Assembly: GCF_032854445.1 (NCBI RefSeq)
Contig: NC_088302.1
Location: 30,287,979 to 30,351,978 of the forward strand
DNA length: 64,000 bases
Direction of reading: 5' to 3'
Source of the DNA: Liolophura sinensis
Taxonomy: Eukaryota > Mollusca > Polyplacophora > Chitonida > Chitonidae
Of the stretch, positions 14,101 to 25,374 are shown piece after piece. The notes below the pieces were generated by a model. That model was not told the origin of the DNA. It saw nothing but the letters and a program-made list of their open reading frames with translations, and did no database searches. The stretch's first letter is position 1. Every line of letters begins with the position of its first letter. A program made the translations under genes and the position numbers.

Positions 14101-17100
14101 CTGAGACCTACACTACTTGTTGCTTGAAGAGAAAAGAAAAACATCTGCTGACAATACCCTGACACTGGCACTACCCCAAGATAATATTACATGTAATGTG
14201 ATATGTGGGTGTCTGGGCTGTACTACCACTAACAAGAGAATACCTGGTGTACAGATTTTCACTCTACCCAGACCTGGGCTTTTGTTGTAAAAACTTTTTG
14301 TTAACCCTCGCCAAGAAAGCGAACACGCAGTGTGTATTAAAATGTCTCTATTTTCAGCAAATGTACACAAGCCCATGAGCACACAATACCTGCTTTGTTA
14401 CAGGTACTGATCAATGCCCATCATGTGAAATATTCCTGTTCTGTTAGCAACGGCAGCGCAATGTAACCTATTTTATTTTTTAAAAGTATTAAGTATTTTC
14501 AGGCATTAGGTGCCTACCTTTGCCTACAGTAACTACTGAAGATTCCTTTCTTATAAATTTTATTTTTCACACTATTTCAAGTTTTAAGCAAATTATGACT
14601 TAGAGATACGATATACTTGTTATCCTACAGACAAAAATAAGCTTATTCTGGCCATTAAATTCATTTACTGTGTTTCACTAAACATTTTGTCCTCTTAAAA
14701 TGCCCTCCAGAAGCATGTAATGGCGTTAAAACTTATGATGCCAAAAGTTTTTCTGATAAAAATTAATCAAATTTCACAATAAAAAAACTCTTAATTGTAT
14801 AAATCAAAGAGAATCAAGACCTGAAAGGAGCTAAACTTTAGGTAAAATGCAGTAATCACCAGTCATTTGTGCAAGTTCCACTCTATCAGAAGACCTGAAA
14901 CTTTCTGAGCCAGCAAACAGAAGAGTGTACTTTCAGTTTCAAACAGAAAATGATGCAATACCTATCTCTGAACAGAATCGGGGTAATGTGACAACCTACA
15001 ACTCCATATCTCTCTATATGAGTTTTTTGTATGTGTATTTACTATCAAACACTTGACTGCTTATTTAATACAACAGTTAAGTCGAGAGGTTTATAGGTGC
15101 TGAAAAAACGATGTAACAAAAACCTGTACGAACTTGTTTGTTTTTGATTATCAAAAGTGTATTTATGGAGCAAGGTATCCATTTTTACATCCATGTACGT
15201 GTAATGATAAACCAAGATCAAATCAGAAGCCTAGTGTGCTTCTAACACCATTATCATTATTGCCAATAGCATGTCTTCCGAATCCATGTATACAAAGAAA
15301 GAACACACATTAGTGATATGAAGCGCGCCAAGAAACCATTAATCAATACCACATGTGAGAAGGCACGACTTCCTTTGTGAAGAGTTGTGTTGATAAACGA
15401 GGAAGCTTGTCCATCAAGAGTGTAATGTATTCCGCTAAATGACACCTGCATGCCTGACCAAAAATGAATGCAACAGGCAAATACGACTTCGAATGCTTGT
15501 ATCATGCAGCGAAATTACAGCCCTGCTCAATCTATCTGCACAAGCTATCATTAGTAGCCGCCCACTTAAAAGCACATGAAACACGCATTAAGACAACCGA
15601 CAGGCTTTACATGATACAAGACATTTTATCAGTTGATAAAATGATTTTGCTAAGACAGGCATTGTGGCCATACACACGGTTGTGTACTGTAGTGTATGTG
15701 TACATACCTATAACATGTTTTCTGAAATTTTCTGAATCAGATTCTGTTGAGCAACGAATTACCAATGTTTAATGTATTTATGAATGAAGTAGACAAATCA
15801 TGGCAAAATTTGAGGAACTGGACATAAGTTCCTGACACAATGGTGATCGGTTAATTAATGTCAACACAAGCTACTGGACATTTTTCACAAGTCTTATAAT
15901 ACATACAAGAGCTGAAGAGGACATTTTTTACCTTCAGGGACACAGGAGTTTAATATTAAAACTTCCTTATATCACCACATATACATCATCTGAATATAAC
16001 TGGTTGACGTAGTAAATGCAACAGAGATGGACATTTATTATTTCCTCATTTTTGCAATAGTATACAACATAGGTGTAAAACAATTACTAACGTGAACCCA
16101 CCAAGCTACAAGTAATTTATTTGTTTACTCTCTACGATGTATAATTTAATTTGAAGCTGGGCATCACTCAGGTTCAGCAGGTTATAAACTATGCCATAAC
16201 TTTGTCAGTGTAGATGCATGTACAACCAGTCTATAATGAAAAGCTTTCTGTGACAATGTATATGGTCAATACTAAAAGAAAATCTGTTTAAAATTTGAAA
16301 CAGCGCATAGTAATTAACTACTGCAATACAGCTTCTAACCTTGCATTATTATGAAGAAAATTAATGAGCTGGGTTTACCATATTGCATATAGATTGCTTT
16401 CTACAACTAAGCTCATCACAGACTTTTCAACAGACGCTTGCTGTGGGTATTCCACTTACAGTACAACCAGATCTATTATTTGTTTTTGTTTACTACTTCA
16501 TGTAAGCACACATGCCACAACTATGTCAACATGCAAACCACTAAAATACGCCTTTTCATGTACTTTGTGAAATGAATGCGTGCCAAATGCGTGCCAAATG
16601 CGTGATAAGCGCCAAATATATCACATACATTCAAAACATTAAATCATGAATGCAGCCCTTCCATTTTATTTCTTTACCTCATCAATGTTTTGGTTCTGGA
16701 ATCCTGCAACAAAGTGCAGCCCAAGCAGAAAAACATGTACGATAAATGACCTAAAGTTTCGCACATGAGTTACTGTCGTTTACTTTCGCATGATCTGAGT
16801 TGGCGGCAAGATAACAAAAGAGAGTGATTAGCCCCCCTGCCCGTTTAATTATCCTGCATGGCACTCAGCAGCTCTGGTTGCTAATACTCGCCACATGGGG
16901 TCCAGTCACTGACAGTGAGGTGTGCTGGTCTCCTGATCAGTAGGCCTGCATGTACACCTCTGATTATACCCATGAATGGAATCGAAGAAAGTATTAAAAA
17001 GGGAGATGTTTATTACAAACCTTTAAGTTTCAAATGCTGTCTGAAAGCACGACCAAGCCAAAAAAGGAATGTACAGTGCAGTGGAAGTCACCTCACACCA

Positions 17101-20100
17101 TTATCTGGTGACCAGTTGTCTGCTAAGAGCTCTCATTATGCAACGAACATGTGTATGCAAATGTATTTTAGCTAAAAACTAATTTCACAGAGAAATATCT
17201 GTCATCAGCTTCCCATGTCCATGTAATTCTAATTTAGTATCTCAGTCTACACACACATTTTGTTTCTTTGCAGTCGAAACTGTTCTCATATTGCACAAGA
17301 GTTCGTTTTCCCGCGTTTGTGTATTGGGAACCTCCATTAAACACAGAAAACATACTCCACGGGAGGTTTTGGAAAACTACGCCTACCAGGATTTACTTTA
17401 ACCGCTTTTCAGTAGCACTGTGTGCGAGTCTAGCATATCGGGAGACAGGATTTGTTTGAGTTGTTATCACATTGGGAGTTCACACAACAGTTCGTCACTG
17501 GGTTTATAAACAAAATGCTTTAGGATTTCCTACACGCTGTTTTGCCCAAATATCATTTACATGTTGCCAGCGACAGGTAAGATTATTGTTTTGCCTTTTG
17601 CAATGAATTTTTACTGCAAGTCAGTGGAGATGGGGACTTGGATAGATATGGATAGACATTTACCTTTGGGATGATCAACATCCCAGGGTGTTAAAAGTCA
17701 GGTGTCCTAGCAACCTAAGCATTGTAAAGAAGTACATGGATGAGCGGGGTAGGTTAGTACTCAACTGTTCTCTGAAATTTTACAATTTATCCTAACAGGC
17801 CGAAGGGGACTGATCCATGACTATGCGAGGCCCTACAAGCATTTTCATCCAGAGCTAGTTTGTAAGTATGGATTTGCGGTGTGCTAAACTGTGCTCCAGC
17901 TTTGCATACCAAGCATAAAAATGGATATTTGACACTCCAGATGCATAAAGGTACTGGGTAGTCACACTTTAATCTTCACAGAGTTTTGTCCCAAAATCCC
18001 ATTTATCACAAAATAATGATAATAAAATAATCTACCTGTTGCAAAGTGCATGTACTAAAATTATTATGATTAAAACCGAGGAAAACATTAACTGTTGGTG
18101 GTACCAGCACAGAATAACTGCACAGTGAAGCGTGAGCTTCTTTATTACATTGTGAGCATAATCCCTGACCACCCCTGATGCTCTCCCGTGGCACGCAGTC
18201 AGTAACAACCTCAACCAACGCAATGAATCCTGGGATACACTTTCCGGGTTCCATGGCCAAACTTTAGGTCATTTACAGTAGCCTGACTACATGTATATGT
18301 ACATCTAGACCATTTAGTTTCCGGGTCACACATATAAAACAACGCACACAACGGAACTACCTCAAAGTCAATGAGTTAATACATACCTCTAATGGTATTC
18401 CATTTCCATCTCCTACTATGAATGTTAGGTGATTATCTGTCTGAATAAAAGCTGAAATAAAGCATACAGTAACAGTGTATTATATACATAGTGACAACGA
18501 AACCACACAAACAGCTAATGCTTAGGGATTATGAATGATCCCACCATGTAACGGCATCACTGCCAAAATCTGCAGTGCAATCTATGGCATTTTGAAGGGG
18601 TATAAGAAGCATACTGTTAACATTTGCAACATGAAATGAGTGATTTTAATATACATGTATATGCACCTCTGTTGTAAAACAAGGACATGTATCATGTTGT
18701 ATTACAACTGGAGATAGATAAATGTATTTTACCAACTGTTAATGAAAACAATTAAGGCACCAAACTAGAGACACTGCATTAAAAGAATGGATACTCTTTA
18801 GTTGGTAGTCCAATGTGCAGGGAATTCAAATTAAGAACTGAATTTGTCATTCTTCCAAAGTAAATTAATTTTCAGACTGAAAATGTATTCACTACACTAC
18901 AACAGTCATCACAGCAAGACAGCTTGCTACCTTTAAGTCTAACTCTATTTTAAATCCCATACAGTAAGATTATGTCAATAAGCAGAGAGTCAGTCTATTT
19001 ACTTATTTACACATATCTTATTGGTGTCTTTATACATGATCACCATCTGGCTGATGGTTGGAAGAAGAAGTTGCTGACTAGCAAGAAAAACAACTGAATG
19101 ACAAATTAGTTTTTACACACTTTAGCCAACCCAAGCCAATAGACAACAAATTTGAACACAGCTCACGATCATGGTCATAGATCACTGAAGAGTCCTTGCT
19201 CTCATTTAGAAGCTTAAATTACATTATGACAAGTGGTCTTTAACAGATGTTTGAATGCACAAATGGCCATTTAAGGGACTACCTTTTGTCACTGTGACGT
19301 TCCATGAACAGAGGAATTCACAAATTCTTAGCCTAAGACCCGAATTGAACAAACACCTCATAAATTATCAGTTAATCTCATTCAAGAATCACACAAAAAT
19401 GTACACATGTACTTGATGGTACATGTATATGGTAATGCTTTCTTGCATCAAGTTTTCACATTTCCTCAAATGCATAACTGCATATAACAGTGTCAAAATC
19501 TATGACTTTTAAATATCACAGAAATGGATTTGATTGCAAGACATACTTTGCTCATGACAAATATGAACAATTTATCTTAGCCACTGATTCATTTCACATA
19601 ACATACTGAACTTATTTGGGAATTTGGCTCAAAACAAATTATGAGGTACTGGTAAGATCACGGGTAGAACTAAAGTTCACGAAAGTCTGTGTAGCTTGTG
19701 GATGGATTTCAGGTATCATTACATGTGGAATTTGTTTACACTTTCATAGGTAAACATGTCTGTGTTGAATACAGCCTTAATTCACTCTTTCAGGCATGAC
19801 AGAATATGGGTTTGAAAAAAACTATAAGGGTAAGGGTGTAGAGATATCAAAATAATCAGTGCTGTCAAATATGACAAATCATGTTAAACTGTGAAAACAC
19901 CATTTTCAATTGTACAGACCAGGTTGTTCCCTCTGTTAATCAATTAGCCCCTTTTCAGACATTCATCAATGTGAAAAGCTGGTTTTTCAATGAATTGACA
20001 TCCCTCTACCATATGACAGCAGTATCAACTTTAGAATTCCATGCCATTTTAAAAAATGGCTGCTTAAACAACAATTTATAAAGTCAACAGTAAAATGAAA

Positions 20101-20714
20101 GACTGGTATATATATTCACCAAATAAATACGTTCTCACTCTTAAATACTACACATGTAAGTACAAACTGTGATGCGAAAGACTCTTAGGCCCAGAGACAT
20201 GTTATCATATCAATTAGGGAAGAAATGAGTTTAAATGGAATTCACAAAAACAGAACTATAGCTTATTATTAGGCTTAAATGTGGGGCAGGTGATATTTAA
20301 CAAACATCCGTACAGACGAAGCGGACATGCCAACTCACCCTTAAAATGCATAGCTGTAGCACTAGCAGAGTGAAATGAAAAATCCCGACTTTAAACAGTG
20401 ACAATTTAGAGAAGATGCCAGTGGTTATTAAGAACGATTAATGTTCATTACACTTCTGAAACGATATCACCAAAGTAGTGACAGCGACAATGACATTGAC
20501 ACTGACAGTCGAACCATTCAACTAACCAAAAGATGACAACCAACCAGTGATAAAATAACCCACCCTACAACTTGGTTCATGAGTTCTTACCTTGACTTTG
20601 ACTTTCTACCGCATCCACCAGGCTGGTAATGTGAGGAAAGGAATTGAAAAGGAGGATAAAATGTAAAATTTCTAAAGCCATATTTTCCTTCCTGTAACCA
20701 TCGATGCCCGCCAT
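1284..20714 (-). CDS. TMEM131: TMEM131-family transmembrane protein, 5' part (8 exons, continues past the left edge)
   Basis: Exons in transcript order: 20714-20591, 18451-18387, 12985-12954, 7935-7867, 4694-4571, 2360-2247, 1834-1712, 1364-1284. All junctions are GT-AG and join in phase to give 244 residues. Family match is strong: PVGMPRMEQVTVQNL and FHCSFFQ (exon 5), PPGGNTTFDVVFLAR and GNVENTLFI (exon 6), VGVPNPYRLRPYLGAKVPV (exon 7), EMYSSDGDLHLELPTG (exon 8). These are the N-terminal PapD-like/ASH-type region of TMEM131 proteins, which in other animals act in the secretory pathway and bind procollagen for export. The start at 20714 is followed by a second in-frame Met (residue 12) and a hydrophobic stretch that looks like a signal peptide. 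Exon 3 is only 32 nt. Vertebrates have TMEM131 and TMEM131L, which I cannot separate here. The transmembrane segment and C-terminal tail are outside the window. Introns carry SINEs, a MITE and a tandem duplication. Confidence 0.93.
2052..2106. repeat. (TA)n microsatellite
   Basis: About 27 uninterrupted TA units in the TMEM131 intron between exons 7 and 6. A shorter one lies at 1194-1221, next to the MITE. Confidence 0.95.
4185..4442 (-). mobile_element. SINE-A, nearly full length
   Basis: (TTTA)n tail, GATTGATGTTTTACACC, GGCCAGCATTATGG, AGGAAGTCAGCATGAGTTGG and the head-proximal GACTTGAACCCACAG. Lies in a TMEM131 intron just downstream of exon 5 in transcript order. Confidence 0.85.
4938..5172 (-). 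mobile_element. SINE-A, nearly full length, diverged
   Basis: TTTATTTATTTGATTTTTACGCC, ATACTCAAGAATATTTCACTT, then a diverged body ending GGACTTGAACTCATAGCGAA. Lies in the TMEM131 intron preceding exon 5. Confidence 0.8.
6500..7130. repeat. Diverged tandem duplication, period about 306 bp
   Basis: GCTGAAAATAACTGAGTGCA at 6685 and GCTGAAAATCACTGAGAGCA at 6991 begin matched stretches that continue through GAAAATCGTTGA, a T-AA--GCAGG block, and GGC-GATTTRCCA-ATTTGGCAC. Similarity also extends upstream (AAGTGC--AAAAGTGCAACTTCC against AAAGCACAATTTCC). No coding potential is clear in either copy. In the TMEM131 intron between exons 5 and 4. Confidence 0.7.
9118..9265 (-). mobile_element. SINE-D 3' part with SINE-B-type tail
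   Basis: On plus: GTATGTATGCTTGGGGTTTA (the shared tail, reversed) followed by TGTCTTGTGGCAGGGCGAGT, the reverse of the SINE-D body end. Lies in a TMEM131 intron. Confidence 0.7.
9440..9790 (-). repeat. Family E interspersed repeat (older SINE-like), diverged
   Basis: A (TTTA)-rich tail followed by two passages of CTTTGGCAAGT-A-T-A-GAACT, then GACCACATTAGGGGAAGACA. The same wording recurs near 3960-4030, 11373-11470, 19205-19400 and 45240-45480. Orientation is inferred from the T-rich end. Confidence 0.5.
9858..9964 (-). mobile_element. SINE-A fragment
   Basis: ATTTGATTAGTGTG, GAAGAATATTTTACTTATAC, GACGGCCAGCATTAG; truncated after the body start. Confidence 0.7.
11373..11470 (-). repeat. 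Family E fragment
   Basis: TATTTATTTATTTGATTGGT then GAGTAAACCATCAACCTTCG. Short fragment in the TMEM131 intron between exons 4 and 3. Confidence 0.45.
11920..11944 (+). other. G-quadruplex-type motif
   Basis: Four G runs separated by TGT, TGT and A (GGG-TGT-GGGG-TGT-GGGGGGG-A-GGGG). It sits in the TMEM131 intron between exons 4 and 3, with the G-rich strand on the template side of that gene. Confidence 0.6.
13261..13522 (-). mobile_element. SINE-A, full length
   Basis: Tail to head is intact: GTTTTACACTGTACTCAAGA, GGCGGCCAGCATTATTGTGG, CCTGGACTTGAACTAACACC, and a final TATCCCTCTCGGCC. Located about 300 bp upstream (genomic right) of the 32-nt TMEM131 exon. Confidence 0.87.
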
Positions 20715-21699
20715 GCTGTTCTATTTCAATACAGCTTCATCTACCGATAAATAATCACCTGCGAAAGATACGAAGAAACTTTGATGATCAATGTTCACAT
20801 TGCCACGATTTTAAACAAATATTAAAGATATCCATACGCACTCGAGAATAAAACGTTCTCAAAAGATGGCAAATAACGTACAACAATCAGACTAATATTA
20901 ATACGAAACAGCGGAAAGATAGTATGACTAGCTTTGTACGCTTCCAGGTCAGCCTCATTAGCAACAAAATAATAAAACATACCAACATCTGATTGGTTAA
21001 CCTGTAAAATTAGGTAAAGCACTTAATTTGAAGTCAGTGCAAGTACTGACCATGGCATTTCATCTGTCTTTCAGAATGTTACTAAAATTATGTTTTACAC
21101 CTACAGCGTTATGCTATAACCTAGTTTAATTTACTTCATACAGAAGGCTTACATAGAAAAAGCTGAGGCATCTTTCGGTGGCAATCCAATCAAATACCTT
21201 GTTTCATGACTGCGCGGGTGAACGTTGCCAACAAGTGCTGCCCCCTTTACTCGTGTTTCAGAAGATGATTGTAAACAGAAAACACTGAAGATTGTGTTGC
21301 CATAGAACAACAACGTATCCAAACCTGAACCAATGCTTTGTTTGAGCGACGGATCAAAAAGAAATTGGTAACTAATTTTTTTAAAGTAAACAGTGTTGCA
21401 TTTTCTGAGCATAAACATGTTGAGTGTTGTTTTAAGGCCATGTGGTACTGTAACTCATTTTATACAAACAACAACAACAACAACAGAGGTTGTACAGGTT
21501 AGGTGCTGTTTAGGCGACATGGTAGAGAATATGACGTCTCTGGATATAAGAGAGGGATCAATGAAACATGCATACATGAGACCTGAAAGGCCTAATTTCA
21601 TTAAATGCAACGTTAGTTGTGGCGATATTTGAAAATCTGATAGTTGACAGCCACACCAGTATGTAACGTGTTCAAGATCACTGCTTCCACACCCAGTTG

Positions 21700-24450
21700 T
21701 ATTTTTCCAGTGGGTGTGTGGTGGAAAGAATCTTGAAGAAACTCAGCCCAAAATAGGTTGTAGATTTGTGACTAAAGCCTGGTCAAAAGTAATAGTCTGA
21801 ATATGTAAAATTAGCATACCCAAATGATTTTTACAATTTATAGAAAGCATGACAAAATATATATTTTTGGAAAGCTCAGTATATGTGTTTTTAAAAAATA
21901 CATTGTTCATAATTCAGCGAGGAGCCACCCATAAAACATAATTTTTGGAAAATAGCAAAAAATGATCACTTTTTTAGGGGGTCAAAAACAAGGCCTATTA
22001 ATTTATTCCATTAATGTTTTTCTGGGAAGTATATTGACACAATTTTATAATACTAAAAGAAGAATTATAGTATTTAAAAATTAATGGTAAATTTAGGGGT
22101 ACATGTTGAAAAATTAAATATAAAAGAGTTCAGCTATTTTGGTACCCCATTTTGATTTTCCGGAAGCCAGTTCCAGAAAAATATTTCTGCTTTGGTTACT
22201 ATGGAGCAGATATAAATTAATTACTAATAAAGTGTTTCAAAGTTTTCATTTTTAACTCAAAATTAAGTCAGACATTCTTTTGTGAATTCTACCCCATGAA
22301 TATTTGCCCTACAAGAAAGTACTGTTTGTGTTATATCTATCAGTTACTTTACCTAAATATTAAAAATTATTTATTTTGTAATGTTACATTACACTTTCTA
22401 AGCAAATGCTGTAATCTCTGTAAAGTATTTTTTAAGTTAAGAACTCGATTCCTTCTGGAGGCATATAAATTCCATCTTTTGCCATTCATTAATTTATTCG
22501 TTTAATCAGGCATTTACTTATATCACATAATTCAGTTTTAAAATAAGCTGATTGTATGATCTGATCATGCACAGTTAGTATGCCATTGTATATTTAGAGC
22601 CAGACAACTTAGCACTACACGGTCATAGAGTAATGCTGTGGACACTATGTGCTCCAGTGTAAACATATGCTTTCAGTGTATGCACACTTAGCATTTTGTT
22701 ACTTTTTACTGTCAAACCCCTACCATCAAAATCAGCTCCAAAATCACACAGGGCCTCACTTAAACCCCCAAAAGAAGTGAGTCATTTTTAGCCAATAAGT
22801 TTGTCTTTGTTTTTAAAGTATTGTTAGCTGTGTAATATGTGTAAAATCAACATTTTTATTTATCTGAGGCCAATAGCAGAAACCTTTGGCTTTGTTGTCA
22901 GTTTCCTGCTGTAAAAATGACTTGTACATAACCTCTAACGCCTGGTTTCTTGATCTCCACTATATATTCGGTACTATTGAGACGTAATAATACAGAACAA
23001 CATGGTACTAAATTGTCCAACTTCCAGGCATCTTGGGGTCAGCTTTCAGCCATTTAACAAAATAAACTAGTGACGCCTCCTGACAACCTTTGGGAACTCT
23101 AGTAGAATAGTGCACTTAAAATGTAACTAACAGTTCATTTCACTTTATATTCATATTCAGTAACCATAAATTTGGGTTAAACTTTATCAACTCCCCTCTT
23201 ATTCGGCGCACTGGCCTCCTCTCATCATTGGGAAGTTGAGGATATGAAAGTGAGGCTGTCTTACCTAGCCTTGTGGAAATGTGCCATACAAAAAAGCCTT
23301 TCTTGAAGTAAGTAACTTTCAGAGAAAGTGGCCAAGGGTACAAAAAAATTATTTTTCTTACAGTGATCTGGCCTGTATGTCTTAACCTGGAGTGGTTTCA
23401 GATTAAATTGGAAAAAAAAGGTCAGATCGGATTGACACTGTTGCAGCACATTACACAAGATAATTCTATATTGAATGATACTGGCGATGTTTTTTGAGAG
23501 AAATAAACTATAATTTGAAATGGGTTTGAGAGTATTTACCTGGCTGAAATGTATCACATAATCAGCGACAACAACGAAAAGAACCATTTGGTCGAGAACA
23601 GGTAGAGCTTTTGGCACCTGGCTAGACCAGGTCAGCTGGATATAGCAACTCTAAATCACATTTCTGTCAACTGCTCCACCGACTTTGTAACTTCCTTTTG
23701 CGATGAATCTGTATTTTTGTTTTATGCTGACAGCAATTTTAATCTAACTAACTCTAGTTTTGGAAGGGATGAGAGCAAAAGGCCTCTCCATGACCACTTT
23801 GTGCCATTTACTTTCCCGTTGAATACTGATTTCCAAAATGCAGATCAGCTGATGGATCACCAAGAGAGACAAGAAAGATGCTCATGAAACATTCACTATC
23901 AGATATATATATTTTTAGATAGAACTAGAGCAACATGCGCACATGGGTTAAATCCCATTCTCGAACAGGGAATTTTCAAGATACCCTAGGGCCATGATGA
24001 AACTGGAAAAAAAGATGTACAGCACTCTTTTGTGTGATATGATGATCATACGTAGGAAAGTTCATTAGTAACTTGTCGAAAGGTCAGTTGTTTCCTCATG
24101 GCACTTTGTTTTTCTCCACTTACAATACTGGGCGCCATGGTATAAGTGAAATAAATTGAATTATGGCTTTCAGGAATATTATTATCAAGCAAAAAATATT
24201 ATACATGACCGTATTTTATGTGATAATTTGACCAACTCCAACTTTTGAGCAAACATGAATAAATGCTATGAGTCTTCACATTCATGACAAATCTAGCACT
24301 CAGAGTTGGATATCTATGCATACTTGGAATAACCGTCAGAGAAAACTTCAATAATATACCAGATCATTGTCAGAAAGAGAAAATCGAGGCTATAAGTCAT
24401 TTTCTGAAAATCATTTTTTCCGAGACCATCGTCCAAGAGCTATAACTAGC
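21700..24450. other. Unassigned AT-rich stretch
   Basis: No gene, no clear interspersed family and no tandem array seen. Open frames here are short and lack family features. Confidence 0.5.
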
Positions 24451-24457
24451 CATTTGG

Positions 24458-24547
24458 TTTTTGTATTTATTTATGTGATTAGTGTTTTATGCCATACTCG
24501 AGAATATTTCATTATGTGTTGTGAGGAAACTGGGCAGAGCCCAAGGT
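24458..24547 (-). mobile_element. SINE-A fragment
   Basis: TATTTATTTATGTGATTAGT, GCCATACTCGAGAATATTTC, AAACTGGGCAGAGCCCA. Between TMEM131 and ELMOD. Confidence 0.75.
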
Positions 24548-24909
24548 AAATCCACTTTCATGCGCAGGTTGATAGTACATTTATCAATGTTTTTTATCCA
24601 GTTGGCATAATCTGAATCATGAATTGGCACAATTATTGGTCCTTGACTATGTATGTTACTTGTCAATTTGGTTTTCAAGTATATCGTAGTTTTTAATTTC
24701 CAGACTGAGAATACATGTATAAAAATAGGCTTTGTCGTCATGTAAGTGTATAATGGTGAATGGTACATTCAAGTGAAATGGAATTACTGCGGCAAATTTC
24801 TGATTGTTGTAACCTTTTTTGTTGGTGATTTTGTCTAGTTTATAACACCTTAATATAAAGGTAACTTGATTCACAAAAGTTTAGTGAAATTTTGTTTTAT
24901 GAACTTTTG

Positions 24910-25135
24910 TAAAAGTGGACCCAGATCCTAAGATCAAAGTCAGGAGACCCTTGATCAAACCCATGTTGTGTCATACCAAAGACTTAACAAATGGTACTTG
25001 TTGCTGCCTCACTTGACACTCAGCACTGAGAAGTTAGAGCAAGGAAATATAACTGGTTGCCTTGTGACTGGGTGGGCTGTCATGTGTGGTGTCATTGTTA
25101 AATACGATGTCAAATCCCAAGCATAAATACCTACA
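24910..25135 (+). mobile_element. SINE-D copy upstream of ELMOD
   Basis: GAGACCCTTGATCAAACCCA (B box region), GACACTCAGCACTGAGAAGT, TGGGTGGGCTGTCATGTGTG, then a degraded TCAAATCCCAAGCATAAATA tail. About 240 bp before the ELMOD ATG. Confidence 0.75.
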
Positions 25136-25354
25136 TGTAATGTAGCTCTGCATTGTTACTTTGATTTGTCTGTCAACCTGTTCAGTGTTAGTTTGTGAAG
25201 ATAAAGACGAAGATAAAATCTTCTCATTCTCTCTACCAATACAGAATATATGCAGAACCTGGATCTCAGTGGGTAGCTGTCATGTGTATAGACTACTGTA
25301 TTATTATTATTAAAAAAGCTCTGAGATTTCATGGTCCTTGTCCTTGGTTTGTAG

Positions 25355-25374
25355 GAACTGACTGACATGCCCTG
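25355..25374 (+). promoter_or_regulatory. 5' UTR end of the ELMOD coding exon, after a likely acceptor
   Basis: TTGGTTTGTAG ends at 25354 and is a usable 3' splice site just before the ATG at 25375. The first coding exon therefore probably begins at 25355, with a separate upstream leader exon that I could not place. Confidence 0.4.

Larger units (their letters stand above)
20715..25374. other. Intergenic region between divergent TMEM131 and ELMOD
   Basis: Contains the start regions of both genes, a SINE-A fragment (24458), a SINE-D copy (24910) and an (ACA)n tract near 21470. The 21700-22800 part is AT-rich with nothing recognised. No further coding exon was found; leader exons of ELMOD may lie here. 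Confidence 0.6.
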